Shown here piece by piece: positions 17,605 through 28,276 of a DNA stretch of 64,000 nucleotides. The notes under the pieces were generated by a model that had not been told where the DNA came from, ran no database searches, and was given only the letters and a program-made list of their open reading frames with translations. The stretch covers positions 2,136,501 through 2,200,500 of the forward strand of contig CP016211.1 in the NCBI GenBank assembly GCA_001931535.1, read 5' to 3'. The DNA comes from Minicystis rosea. Its GTDB lineage: Bacteria > Myxococcota_A > Polyangia > Polyangiales > Polyangiaceae. The translations under genes and the position numbers were made by a program. The first letter of the stretch is position 1. Every line of letters starts with the position of its first letter.

Positions 17605-19363
17605 TCGGCTCGGCTTCGCGCTCGTCGCGCTCGCAGCGTGCCAGCGCGACGAGGCCCCAGCGCCCGTAGGCTCTGCGCCCGCAGCGGTGAGCGCGCCTGC
17701 GCCGGCTCCGGCGCCGAAGGTCGCGCCGCCGGGCGTGGCGGCTGCGATTCGTCTGCTCGACGCAGCGGTCGCGTCGCTCGCGACGTGGAACGGCTGTGAA
17801 GCGGGCGCCGGCTATGGATCGGTTCGCCGCGCGCTGGCCGCGCTGGAGCCGTTCGCGCGCACGGGCGCGCGGCGCGCTTCCGAAGTGCTCTATGGGCCTC
17901 CTCGCGCCGCCGATGAAGGCGCAGGGGCCGTCGGCGCGATCGACACGGCCCTCGCCGATCACGCCTGCGAAGGCGTCCGCGCGCAGCGCTTTCAGATCGA
18001 ATCGGCGCTCCTCCTCGCGCGCCACGAGATAGAGGACGATCGCCGCCTCGCGGATGCGCGCGCGGCGCAGCTCGTCTCGGATGCGGCCTACGAGCTCGGG
18101 CTCGCGCTGCTCGCGGCGCGCACCTCGTCGAGCCGCTTCGACGAAGCCGATCGCGGTGAAGCGCTCGGGCTCGCCGACGCCGTGGAGGCGGGGGCCACGG
18201 CGCTCTTCCCTGCGCCGCCCGATGATCTCGCGCATGCGCTCGACGAGCTCCGCGCCCTTCGCGCCACCGTCGAGCGCGCGCCTCTGCTGACGGCCGTTCC
18301 GGATCGCGCTCGCCTCGCGCGCGCGACCGGTGGCATCGGCCTCGCCGTTCGTCGCGCGGCGACAGCGCGTGGCCTCTCGGTGCGCGGCCCTCATCATGCC
18401 CCTGCGGGCACGCCCGACGCGGCCGTGAGCCCGCTTTCGCTGCCTCCACCGCGACGGCCGCTCGATCCCGAGCAAGTCGCGCTCGGCGCGCGCCTCTTCA
18501 GCGACGTTCGTCTCTCGGCCAACAACCGGCGCTCCTGCGCGTCCTGCCACGATCCCGCGCGCGCCTACACCGAGCCGCGCGCCACGCCGACCTCGCTCGA
18601 TCCCTCGATCACGTTGCGGCGCAACACCCCCACGCTGCTCTACGACGGTCTCCACGCCACGCAGCTCTGGGACGGCCGCATCGTCACCGCGGAGACGCAG
18701 GCGCTTCGCGTCGTCCACAACCGCGCCGAGCTGGGCCTCGACGACGGTGAGCTCGTGGCGCGCGTGAAAGCGGATCCCGCGTATGCCGCTGCCTTCGCGA
18801 TGCAGAAGCCATCGGGCGTCACCGCTGCATCCATCGGCGTGGCGCTCGGTGCCTATGTCGCGTCGCTCGGATCGGGAACCGCGCCCATCGATGCCTATGC
18901 GCGCGGCGACGACGCGGCGCTCTCGCCCGAAGCGCGCCGCGGTCTCGATGTCTTCGTGGGGCAGGGGCGTTGCTCACGCTGCCACGTGCCGCCGCTCTGG
19001 GGCGGCTCGCGTCCGACCGACTTCGCGGTGTCCATCTATTCGGTGCTCGGCGTCCCCGCGAGCGCCGATGGCCGCACGCGCGACGACGATCCCGGTCGCT
19101 TCGACGTCACGCACCGCGAGCTCGATCGCGGCGCCTTCAAGACACCGACGGTCCGCAACATCGCGCGGACCGCGCCGTACATGCACCACGGTCGCTACGC
19201 CACGCTCGAGCAGGTCGTCGACTTCTACGATCGCGGCGGCGGCCGCGGCCTCGGCCTGACGATCCCGAACCAGGATCCCGATGTGCTGCCGCTCCGCCTC
19301 TCGCCCGCCGATCGCAAGGCGTTGCTCGTGTTCCTGCGCGAAGGCCTCCTCGACGCGCGGTGA
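17576..19363 (+). CDS. MauG-like di-haem cytochrome c peroxidase lipoprotein
   Basis: 595 residues. The GTG at 17576 leads into a lipoprotein-like signal (LGFALVALAACQRDE) and a Pro/Ala linker. Residues about 50-290 are an Ala-rich helical domain of unknown role, often seen as an imelysin-like N-terminal half in such proteins. The C-terminal half is a bacterial di-haem peroxidase/MauG-type domain with CASCH (about residue 322) and CSRCH (about residue 467), plus RRNTPTLLYDGLHATQLWDG and FKTPTVRNIARTAPYMHHGR, which are family signatures. It is a periplasmic peroxidase or oxidase; electron donor unknown. Its start lies inside the end of the phosphoesterase gene. Confidence 0.85.
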   Translation: MPARPSGLRSRLGFALVALAACQRDEAPAPVGSAPAAVSAPAPAPAPKVAPPGVAAAIRLLDAAVASLATWNGCEAGAGYGSVRRALAALEPFARTGARRASEVLYGPPRAADEGAGAVGAIDTALADHACEGVRAQRFQIESALLLARHEIEDDRRLADARAAQLVSDAAYELGLALLAARTSSSRFDEADRGEALGLADAVEAGATALFPAPPDDLAHALDELRALRATVERAPLLTAVPDRARLARATGGIGLAVRRAATARGLSVRGPHHAPAGTPDAAVSPLSLPPPRRPLDPEQVALGARLFSDVRLSANNRRSCASCHDPARAYTEPRATPTSLDPSITLRRNTPTLLYDGLHATQLWDGRIVTAETQALRVVHNRAELGLDDGELVARVKADPAYAAAFAMQKPSGVTAASIGVALGAYVASLGSGTAPIDAYARGDDAALSPEARRGLDVFVGQGRCSRCHVPPLWGGSRPTDFAVSIYSVLGVPASADGRTRDDDPGRFDVTHRELDRGAFKTPTVRNIARTAPYMHHGRYATLEQVVDFYDRGGGRGLGLTIPNQDPDVLPLRLSPADRKALLVFLREGLLDAR

Positions 19364-19460
19364 CGATCGCGAGGGCAGGGGCATCCCGACCGCGCTTCCC
19401 CGCCGCCGCGAACGGGCTGGATTTTGGGCGGCGGTTTGCGTTCACTGCGCAGTCACACCG

Positions 19461-20708
19461 ATGATCCTTCGTGCTCTTCGCCTCGCCGGTCTCCCGCTGC
19501 TAGTCGTGGCTTGCTCCAAGCCCGCGCCGCCCGCCGAGGGCGAGACTTCCACCTCCGCCGGCGCAGCGATCGCGCCGAGCGCGGGCGCGACGGCGACCGC
19601 GAAGGCCACTGCGGCGACCAGCGCGAGCGCGCCCAAGGCACCGCCGTCGCGCGCCGAGCGGGCGAAGTTCCTGAAGCCGCTCGAAGAGGGCCGGAAGAGC
19701 GCGCGTGCCAAGGATTTCAAGCGGGCGCTCGTGCTCTTCGACGAGGCGCTCGCGGTGGCGCCGAACGACGCGCGCGTGCTCGCCGAGGTGGGCTGGGCGG
19801 CGCTCCACACCGGCGAGCTCGATCGCGCAGACAAGGCGAACAAGCGCGGCCTCGCGCTCACCAAGCAGCCGCAGCTCCGCGCGCAAATCCTCTACAACAC
19901 GGGCCGCGTCGCCGAGGCGCGCAAGGACGTCGAGGCCGCGCGCAAGGCCTACGCCGAGTCACTCGCGTTGCGCGACAACGCCGAGGTGAAGAAGCGCCTC
20001 GACGCGGCCGGCGGCCCGCCCGCGGAGGCGCTGCCCTGCGCGTCCGGCGCGGCGACCGTGGATGCGCTGTGCACGTGCTTGCTCGCGGACAAGAACGGGC
20101 CGATGGCGCCCGACGACGTCCAGAAGAAGTGCGAGGCCGAGAAGACGCCCGCCTTCGGCGACGCGCGCCTCTCGGTGATCGCGTACGGCGCCGAGATGCT
20201 GGGCGAGCGCGCCCACCTCCTGGTGGCGCGCGACGGCGGCGTGCTCCGCCCCGTGGCCCACCTCGGTCTCGACTACGAGCCCGGCGCGTTCGGCGTGCAC
20301 AACGAGGCGCGCGTCGTCGGCGGCGAGGCGAAGACGTTCGGCGCGCGCCGGGTGATCGTCGTGAAGAGCGAGCAGCGCAACACCGATCAGAACATGGCCG
20401 GCCTCGAGCTGTGCGAGGCCTCCGAGGACCTCGAGACCGTATGCGCGCTCGGCAGCGGCTCGTCACCGACGCGCTGCTACACGGTGCCCGTGATGTTGTC
20501 TTCGGGCTGCGGCGCAGGCGTGGAGCCGGACCCGGCGGAGCTCGACGAGGACATGAAGAAGTCGATCGCCGAGATGGCCAAGGGGTGGCACAAGTCGAAG
20601 GCGAAGCTGTCGTGGTCGCTGAGCGAGGACGGCAAGGTGGTGGTGAAGCAGGTGTCGGGGGACGCGGGAATCGTGCGGGCGGGGATCGTGGGAGAGCACC
20701 CGCTTTGA
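19461..20708 (+). CDS. TPR-repeat lipoprotein
   Basis: 415 residues from the ATG at 19461, which begins a lipoprotein signal (LAGLPLLVVACSKP). After an Ala/Ser linker, residues about 70-180 carry two to three TPR units (RAKDFKRALVLFDEALAVAP, ARVLAEVGWAALHTGELDRA, LYNTGRVAEARKDVEAARKA). The rest has several cysteines (ALCTCLLADKNG, LPCASG, MLSSGCGAG) and beta-rich sequence, not recognisable. Related domain plans are common in myxobacterial periplasmic proteins of unknown role. It follows the MauG-like gene by 97 bp. Confidence 0.75.
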   Translation: MILRALRLAGLPLLVVACSKPAPPAEGETSTSAGAAIAPSAGATATAKATAATSASAPKAPPSRAERAKFLKPLEEGRKSARAKDFKRALVLFDEALAVAPNDARVLAEVGWAALHTGELDRADKANKRGLALTKQPQLRAQILYNTGRVAEARKDVEAARKAYAESLALRDNAEVKKRLDAAGGPPAEALPCASGAATVDALCTCLLADKNGPMAPDDVQKKCEAEKTPAFGDARLSVIAYGAEMLGERAHLLVARDGGVLRPVAHLGLDYEPGAFGVHNEARVVGGEAKTFGARRVIVVKSEQRNTDQNMAGLELCEASEDLETVCALGSGSSPTRCYTVPVMLSSGCGAGVEPDPAELDEDMKKSIAEMAKGWHKSKAKLSWSLSEDGKVVVKQVSGDAGIVRAGIVGEHPL

Positions 20709-20727
20709 GCGGCTCCGACGGACACCC

Positions 20728-21555
20728 TCACGGCGACGCGGGTGCCTTGCCGTCTTCCGCGGCGGGCGCCCGCAGCATCGACCACAGCCCGAGCGCCGCC
20801 AACAGCGCCAAGTCTGCGAACAACAAGGGCGCGAACGCCGGCGCCCCGAAGACGAACCGTTCGAAGAGCGTCGCGCCGGGCCGTCGCAGGTTGGCCGCGA
20901 CGTGCAGCGCGAAGCCGACCACGCCCACCCCGGCGTAGATCGCCAACAAGCCGAGGCAGATGCGCAGGAAGCGCGCGTCCTCGCGACGCAGCACCGCCAC
21001 GAGGAGGAAGCTCACGCCGAACGCCGCGATCCCCACGGACACCCACTCGGCCAAGTGGAAGAAGCCGTTCTGCGCGTGGTCCAGGAGCGACAGCGCCAGG
21101 TTGCCCACGAAGCCGCCGAGGGCCAGGAAGACGATCCACGCGCTCCACGCCGGCGAGTGGGCGCGCTCCATGCGCGTGAGCAGCAGGAGGAGCCCGACGC
21201 CGACATAGGCGAGCGGGGCCGCGAACGGCGCCGTGTAAACGAGATCGCGAAGGGTCTGCGAGCCGAAGAACGCGCTCTCCAAGTGGAACAGCATGCCCAC
21301 GACGCCGACCACGATGGAGCACACCGCGACGGCGATGGCGACGGCCCGGGTGCGCGCGCGCAGCGAGGCGCTGAAGAGCCCAGGCACGAGGAGGAGCGTG
21401 GCCGCCGCCGAGAACGCGAGCGGCGCCCACTCCGCCGCGGCCGCGAAGGCGTTCGCGGCGTGCGCGAGGTAGATGTCGACGCCGAGGAACGCGAGGTTCG
21501 AGACGATGAACCACTCGATGCACGCGGCGGGAGTCAGCGCGCGGAGGAGACGCAT
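20728..21555 (-). CDS. Multipass membrane protein paired with the octahaem cytochrome
   Basis: 275 residues with about eight hydrophobic segments (for example FIVSNLAFLGVDIYLAHAAN, LVVGVVGMLFHL-type, LLLLLTRM, WIVFLALGGFVGNLALSLL, FGVSFLLVAVL, LLFADLALLAALGL). Several His residues lie near segment ends (YLAHAANAF, FHLESAFFG, LDHAQNGFFH, ALHVAANL), so haem b or quinone binding is possible. It begins 5 bp after the stop of the octahaem cytochrome gene, so it is very likely its membrane partner, perhaps passing electrons between quinone and cytochrome. It does not look like NapC/NirT. No named family recognised. Confidence 0.7.
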   Translation of the reverse strand: MRLLRALTPAACIEWFIVSNLAFLGVDIYLAHAANAFAAAAEWAPLAFSAAATLLLVPGLFSASLRARTRAVAIAVAVCSIVVGVVGMLFHLESAFFGSQTLRDLVYTAPFAAPLAYVGVGLLLLLTRMERAHSPAWSAWIVFLALGGFVGNLALSLLDHAQNGFFHLAEWVSVGIAAFGVSFLLVAVLRREDARFLRICLGLLAIYAGVGVVGFALHVAANLRRPGATLFERFVFGAPAFAPLLFADLALLAALGLWSMLRAPAAEDGKAPASP

Positions 21556-21560
21556 CGGGC

Positions 21561-22826
21561 TCACGGCGCGCGAGGGGCCGGGGGCGCCGGCTGGGGACGC
21601 CCGTGGGCCTTCCGCAGCTCCTCGGCCTCGTGGTCGATCTCGGCGCGGATCCGCGTGAGCTCGTAGTTGCCGTGCCATTGCACGAAGTCGGCGCCGCCCA
21701 TGAACGCGCCGTGCTTCGCGGTGCGCCCGTAGTAGTGCCAGAGATCGAACTCGGCGAGCTCGATGGGCTCGTCGAAGGGCTTCGGCGTGACGAGCCCCTC
21801 GGCGCGGAGGGCGTTCATGACGGCCTGGGCGCCCTGCACCTTCTCGTTGGTGGCGGCGAGCACGCGCTCGGCGTTCGTGAAGAACGCGTCGATGCGCCCG
21901 CGCGTGTGGCACTTGAGGCAGACTTCTTTCATCTCGATCTGACCCCGGTCGCCGCCGGGCCGTCGGGTCGAGATGGGCGCGAAGAGGTACCACGACAGGC
22001 GCTCGGTCGTGTCGTGGGTGACCTTCATCCCCTCGAGGCCGCTCATGTGACACGTAGCGCACGTGGGGACCGGCATGTCGGCGGTGCCGAGGCGCTTGGG
22101 ATCCGCGGCGAGGTTCATGCTCGCGCGCTGCGCGGCGAAGAGGGCGCCGTGCTTCGACTCGCCGTAGATCTCGATCTGCGAGTGGTCGGGGCCCATGTGG
22201 CACTGCCCGCAGGTGCTGGGCAGCCGCGCGAGCTCGACCGACGCGACATGCCGCGCATGGCAGTTGGTGCACGTGCCGAACGAGCCGTCCGCGTTCGGCT
22301 TGCCGACTGCGTGGCAGGCATCGCATCCAGCGGCGATGGCCGTGTCGCCCTCGAGCTGGCCGATCGGGTTCGCGGGCCGCTCGATCCAGCCCTTGTGATA
22401 CCGCTCGCCGATCGCGATCTGCTCCGGCGAGAAGCCCTTCGGGCCATGAACGGCGGCCCAGGAAGGCCCGGCGTGCCGGCTCCTCGCGAACTGCTCGTAC
22501 TCCGCGGCGTGGCACTGCGCGCAGTTCTTCGAGGTGAGGGTCTTCGCGATCGTGAAGCCGCGGTGATCCATCCCCTCCTGCCCTTGGGCCGGACGGTGGC
22601 AGTCGAGGCAGTTGATGCCCTTCTGCGCGTGCTTGCTGCGCTCGAACTCGTGGACCACGGCCGACGCCTCGCGCCGGTGGCACTCGGCGCACTTGCCGGT
22701 CGCCGACACCAGCGCCGCCGAAGGCTGGCTCCGCTCGACGTTCGGCCGCCGGCTGTTGATCAAAAGGGCCGCGACGATCAATGCCGTGCCCAGGAACACT
22801 GCGATGAAGACCGATTTGAAGGTCAT
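21561..22826 (-). CDS. Octahaem c-type cytochrome, hydroxylamine oxidoreductase-like
   Basis: 421 residues from the ATG at 22826, which starts an N-terminal anchor/signal (SVFIAVFLGTALIVAALLI). Eight CxxCH haem sites are visible in order: CAECH, CLDCH, CAQCH, CDACH, CTNCH, CGQCH, CATCH and CLKCH. The C-terminal signature WHYYGRTAKHGAFMGGADFV, followed by QWHGNYEL, matches hydroxylamine oxidoreductase (HAO) family proteins, which in non-nitrifiers may reduce nitrite or oxidise hydroxylamine. Whether the cross-linking Tyr of true HAO is present cannot be decided by eye. It is shorter than nitrifier HAO. It forms an operon with the membrane protein downstream, so electrons probably pass to or from the quinone pool. 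Confidence 0.85.
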   Translation of the reverse strand: MTFKSVFIAVFLGTALIVAALLINSRRPNVERSQPSAALVSATGKCAECHRREASAVVHEFERSKHAQKGINCLDCHRPAQGQEGMDHRGFTIAKTLTSKNCAQCHAAEYEQFARSRHAGPSWAAVHGPKGFSPEQIAIGERYHKGWIERPANPIGQLEGDTAIAAGCDACHAVGKPNADGSFGTCTNCHARHVASVELARLPSTCGQCHMGPDHSQIEIYGESKHGALFAAQRASMNLAADPKRLGTADMPVPTCATCHMSGLEGMKVTHDTTERLSWYLFAPISTRRPGGDRGQIEMKEVCLKCHTRGRIDAFFTNAERVLAATNEKVQGAQAVMNALRAEGLVTPKPFDEPIELAEFDLWHYYGRTAKHGAFMGGADFVQWHGNYELTRIRAEIDHEAEELRKAHGRPQPAPPAPRAP

Positions 22827-23162
22827 GGGCGCCGCCGACTCTAGTGGGGGCGATGCTGGTTGCACAATCGCGAGGGCGGCGAATGCCGCCGACGAGCGAG
22901 CCGTCGTAGCAAGTGCCGCATGGGCACGTCGGGCGCTGCGACGAGCTGGGCCGAGGAGCCGCTCGCATCGATCGTTTGCTTCCTGCGCGCTCCTCGACGG
23001 CGTCGTGCGGACGAGGATGGCCTTCATCCGCGCCACCAACGCTGGGCTCGGTATGGGGGCTATCGTTGCGCGCTCGCCTCTCCCGCCACTATCGCCGGAC
23101 GTTGGTGCCGCTGCTCAGTCACGTTAGCCAGTGCTCGCGTGGATCGAGTGCATGTGAGCTGG
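22827..23162. other. Intergenic region upstream of the HAO-like operon
   Basis: 336 bp between the HAO-like start and the restored end of the HIT-helicase gene. If the helicase C-terminus is not repaired, the helicase frame runs on to 23060 through sequence with no protein-like character. No other gene seen; it should hold the HAO-operon promoter. Confidence 0.4.
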
Positions 23163-26100
23163 TCAAGCGCCCCGCTCGATGGCGTGCAACAGCTCGCTCG
23201 GGCCAGGCTCGCGCTCGGCCCTGTCAGGTAGATCCGAATCCGCTTCGTCTGGTTTCCGCCCCCTTTCGCTCCCTCCGCACGCCCCACCCGCGCCTGTGCC
23301 GCGCTCAGCTTCCGTCGCAGCGCGGCCGCGTCGGTGACGGTGATAGGGAACCTCTCACCCTCCACCTGCACCCGTCGGTCTTCGGGGGTGAGGTTCGCCG
23401 TGGCCTTCGACTCCACCAGCACGTCGGCAATCGCAACGTCGAGCGCGCGAAGCCGATCGAGGATCAGCTCGAGCCCTTGGCTGTAGTCGACGTTCCGCTC
23501 GGCGGCGCTGCCGCGCGTCCCGCCGCGTGACTCGAAGACGATCGTCATCGCGTCCCCGACGCGCTCCAGCCGAAACGTGGCGTCGAGCGATTTCCCATCC
23601 GGCCCGTGCACCTGCGCGGGCGGCGATATGGTGCCTACCGGATCACGCACGAGATCCTTGGCGATGTCCCAGGCGGCGAGGGCCCATCCGGTATCGATCC
23701 AGCGCGTGGACTCCCTCGGCGTTCCCTCCAGGTAGCGCAGGCGGTTGACGCGCTCTTCGTCAAGCACACCTCCGTGCTCGCGCACATCTTCGGCCGCGAC
23801 GATTACCCACGCGATGTCCTGCAGTGACACCGTCCGCTCAGCGAACCCGTCTGGTCCGCCGTCAACACGCAGCCCTCCATGTGGCGCGGGCCTCCGGACG
23901 CGTGCACGTCGTTCATTGGCCCGCACGAGATCGCGCTGCTCCTCGGGAAGCGCGAGCAGCGTTGCGACGACCACCTGGGCGCGAGCCAGCGCTCCCTCGG
24001 GCAGGCGGCGTGATGCCTCCCGCCCCTCGCCCCAGGCTTGCCACGTTAGGTGATCCACGTCGTGTAGCTCCCACATCCCGTCGTCTCCCGCGTGTCGAGC
24101 CACACCGAGGTAGCGAAAGGCACCGTCAGCACGCTTGGCGAGCGCGAATGCGGTCTCTCCGGGGCGCGCGGGCGAGACGAGATAGCGAATCCGGTCGGGG
24201 GCTTGCAGTAGACCGCGCCGGTCGATGAAGATGAACAGGTGACCGCCGTACCGCCCCGAGATCGGTGGCAAGGTTTCGAGACCGAAACGGTCGCGCAGAT
24301 CTGCCTCCTCAATGACCGAACCAACCGCAGGACCGAGGTCTTCTGGGCGCACGGAGTGTTCCAGTCGCGCGATCACCACCATGTCCTCGCGCGGCTCGAT
24401 CGTCGGCCCGGATGGGTTGTCAGACGTGAGGCTCCAGCGAGCGCCTTCGCGACGAAGCCGCTTGATCTGGTACTGGCTGCCGAATGACTCACCCGGTACC
24501 TGGACGAGCACCACACGATCGATGAGCGCTGCGCCGGGCGCGCTTCGTGCCGTGCGGAACACGGCCCAGTCGCCATCGCGAAGCGGATCGGATCCACCGT
24601 CCATCGATGTGCCGGAGACTCGAACGGCAAACAGATCGAGGTCGCCGGCGTCGAGCGGGAGCATGACGCGCTCCTGGTCCGGAGGCTCGATGGCCGCTCC
24701 CTGCGCGTGCCCAGCAGCGGCGCGCAGATCGGGATAGGCAATGATTCCGCGGCGCGGTGCGAGCTCGACCACCGTTGCTTGCACCGGCTCGACCCACAGC
24801 CCGTTTGGGCTCGCGTGAAAGCGCACCTCGAACGCGGTTCCCGGTTGTCCGGCGCGCGGGCCGAACCAGCGGCGCAGAAGGTCGGGCAGCTGGTTCTGCT
24901 GCATGCCGGCCAGACGTGCGACGTTGCAGTATTCCTTGGCAAAGCGAAACTGCCAGACTCGCCCATCGGCGAGCCGGACGTCGGTCTCACCCAAAGGCAG
25001 CTCGATTCCTCGGCGTGCGGGGAGCTTCAGGATCGGGTCACGCTGGTTCCACGTCACCTTGCAGACGAAGCCCTCGGGGGAAGCGCCGCCCTGTCGCTTT
25101 CTCGCGCGGTATTGCGCAAGGCGGTAGTCGACAAGCTCACGCGTGAGCTCGACCAGCACCGGCTCCAGGGTGGTATCCAGCGCGACATCGAGCACGAAGC
25201 GGTCGCCGTCGAGCCGGAACCAGGTGCGGCGGTCGCGCTTCTCCGAGGTCCAGGCCTCGATCGGATTCTTGCGCCAGTAGGCGAGCCACCGTCCCTCTCG
25301 TGACGCGTCGATCTCGAGAGCGCGCTCGTCCTCCGCCACGTCAGCGAAGAGCTCGGGAGATCGTCGCAGAATGGCATGACTACGAAGCGCCAGCTCGCGG
25401 AGGGGAATACCGGCGAGCAAGCCGCCGCTCTCAACGACGACGGCCAGGGTGACCATCTTGAAGCACTTCGTCATCTCGGTGATCTCGATGGCACGCAGGA
25501 AGGCGGAGGCGTCATCGATCACCCTGGCTTGCTCCGGGCTGAGATCATTTTCCGCGCGCACGAAGTCGAACCAACCACCATATCGCTCGCGCAGGCGACT
25601 CGGCAGGTATCCCATTCGCTGAAGCTCGCCGGCTGTAGGGCGCTCTCCATGCTCGAGCCGCAACTCGCGGTAAACGCGCTCGATCTCGTCCGCGCCGCCG
25701 ATGCGGAACAACCGCGCTAGCATGTCCTTCGCTTCGAGCTCGAGATCCACGGAGCATCCGGCCGGCAGCTCTGTCGCCTCCCTCGATTGAAGGAAACCGC
25801 TCAACGACGCTGCCGCGACTCCACCCGCGAGGACGAGAAGCGTCCGGACGCGCTCGAGGAACATGCGATGGTTGCCGACGAAATCGATGATCGTCACGGC
25901 GCTCTTGCCCGGCGCTGCGCGCAGGCCGCGTCCGAGCTGCTGGACGAACACGACGCCCGACTCGCTCGGCCGGAGCATCACGACCCGATCGATCGAAGGC
26001 ACGTCCACGCCCTCGTTGAGCACGTCCACCGCGCAGAGCGCATCGAGCCTGCCGGCTGCGAGGTCGCTGAGCGCGGTGTCACGATCGTCCGAGCCGCTCC

Positions 26101-27930
26101 CGGAGTAGACGGCAGCGACTCGGACCCCGCGCGCCGCGAGCCATTGCTTCACGTAGTCGGCGTGCCGGATGCTGCAGCAGAAGATCAGCGATCGCTGTCC
26201 AGAATGGGCCTGCCAGGCGCGCCAGAGCGTGGCCATGCGCGCTTCCGTCTCCGCGGCGGCCGCAAGCGCCTCGATGTCGAAGCGGCGATTGCGCCACGGG
26301 ATGTTCTCATAGTCGATATCGTCTTTGACTCCGAAGTAGCGGAACGGAACGAGGCCGACCTCGCCACCGGTTTGATCGCGCAGCGCGACCCCGCGTGCGA
26401 TATCCGCCCGGTAGGCAATGAAGTCGTCGAAGAGGCCGAGGATGTCGGCCGCGTCGGCGCGGTCGGGCGTCGCCGTGAGCCCGAGGAGGAAGCGCGGGTC
26501 GAGCGTGGCCAGGATGCGCCGGTAAGAATCCGCCGCAGCGTGGTGCACCTCATCGACGACCACATAGTCGAAGCGCTGCTCGCAGAGCTTCTCGAGGTGC
26601 TCGCGACGGGCGAGCTTCGCCACCGAAGCGAAGACCAGATCGGCGGAGAGGTCGCTCGCTTCGTCGTTGAACCAACCAACACGCGCCCCAGGATCGACGG
26701 TGCGTAGGAGCCGCCGGTAGCTGCTCGCTGCCTGGCGCAAGAGCTCGCGACGGTGGGCAAGGAAGAGGAGCCGCGGCCGGGTCCCGATCTCTTCACGGAA
26801 CGCCCGGTAGTCGAAAACTGCGAGCCAGGTCTTCCCGAGCCCGGTGGCGAGCACCACGAGCGCTCTCCGACGCCCTTCATTCCGGCTCTTTCGGAGCGCG
26901 CCGAGCGCCTCAAGCTGCACACCGTGCGGATCCGCGGCCTTCTCCAGGGCCTCGGCCTCCACCTCTCCCGCGGGCAGCACATGTGCAGCCGCGCGAGCTC
27001 GGGCGGCATAACCGTGGATCCACTTCGCGTCGAGCGGACGCGCGTTGTGCCAGGTTGCCTCGAACGCATCCCAGATTCGGCCATAGGCTTGGGCATCCCG
27101 ATCGCGATCCACGCGCAGGTTCCACTCGATCCCTGTATCGAGCGCCGAGCGTGACAGGTTGCTGCTCCCGACGAACGCGATCCCGAGGTTCTGGGCTTTG
27201 AAGATCCACGATTTGGGATGGAACGATCGGGTGCGACCGGGAAGCGTGGCCACTTCGACGATCCGTGCCTCGAACCTGGACGGCGCGTCATCATCAGCAT
27301 CGCCGTCGCCCGCGCTCGCCTTCTGCCAGTCGAGCAGCAGCTCGAGTGCGCTCGCTTGGGTGATGTCGAGGTAGTCGCCGGTGACAATGCGGACGCGTGC
27401 TCCGCGCGCGAGCGCGCCATGCAGCGCCGGGCGGATCCGATCGAGCCCCGATTCCTGCACAAAGGCCGAGACGAGCGCGATCTCCGTCGCCTCGCTGAAC
27501 AGGGGCAGCACGTGCCGAGCGAACGGGTCCGCCTCACCGCCCGTCGCAAGCGACGCGGCGGTGCGCAGGTAGTTCCCTTGGCTCGGTATGACATGACGGA
27601 CCCCCCGCGGGGATCATCCATGTCGCCCAGGTACCGAGGAATCACGTGGACGTGCAGGTGCATCACCGTCTGTCCGGCGGCGCGCCCGGCGTTGAAGCCC
27701 ACGTTGTAGCCATCGGGGTGCAGTTGCTCGTCGAGCGCCGCCTTCACGGTCTCGATGAGCTGCAGCACCGCGAGCCGCTCCTCCGCCGTCGCCGTGAACC
27801 AGTCGTCGGTCACGCGGCGGGTGACGACCAGTGTGTGACCGAGTGTGACCGGGTAGCGATCGAGGAAGGCAAACGCGAGCTCATTCGAGGCGACCCAATC
27901 CGCGACGGGCACATGGAGAAAAGGGGACAT
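23163..27930 (-). CDS. Giant HIT - PLD nuclease - SF2 helicase - S24 peptidase fusion (two frameshifts)
   Basis: About 1589 residues once repaired. Order: a HIT domain from ATG 27930 (FAFLDRYPVTLGHTLVV, GQTVMHLHVHVIPRY with the His triad); a phospholipase D-like nuclease (HPKSWIF, FVGSSNLSRSAL); a superfamily 2 helicase with Walker A ATGLGKT (about residue 362), DEVHH box, GLTATPDR, and the QLGRGLRAAPGK motif; a DUF3427-like region (EMTKCFKMVTLAVVVES); a LexA/S24 domain with nucleophile VSGTSMDGG (about 1105) and Lys in YQIKRLRREG (about 1156); and a C-terminal module (GGTRGSAAERNVDYSQGLEL). HIT and PLD lie in different frames, joined by one missing base in the C6 run at 27601-27606; past the break the sequence reads VRHVIPSQGNYLRTAASL. 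Near 23225 a second missing base restores RAEREPGPSELLHAIERGA and a stop at 23163. The architecture is that of a defence or DNA-repair effector. Confidence 0.82.
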
Positions 27931-28276
27931 CCAATTCCAGTATCGCCGAGAGAGGTCAACGTGGTGACCCGTTCCTCGTGCTCGTCGTTGCGCTCTCGCT
28001 GGCCCATCACTCCGAGCGTCCAGCAACCACCCTCGCGCTCCCCCTACATAAAAATCGACATCCCCCACGCAACTCCCGCCGACCCAGCGTCGATGATCTC
28101 TTAGAGGGCCACCGAGCCATCGGCGCGCCCTTCGCCTCGATCCCGAGCATCCTCACGCGCCTCCTCGCAGCGCTGAGCCGACCCGCGCCTTCCTCAGCCG
28201 CGCGGCCGCGCTCATCGCCGCCACGGCGGACGTGTGCCTGCTCGTGACGGGCGACACGCCACCGCCACAAGGAGAC
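27931..28276. other. Divergent intergenic region between the HIT-helicase and a hypothetical gene
   Basis: 346 bp. No gene is supported here. A Shine-Dalgarno AAGGAG at 28269-28274 serves the gene at 28277. Promoters for both directions are expected; I could not assign hexamers securely. Confidence 0.4.
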
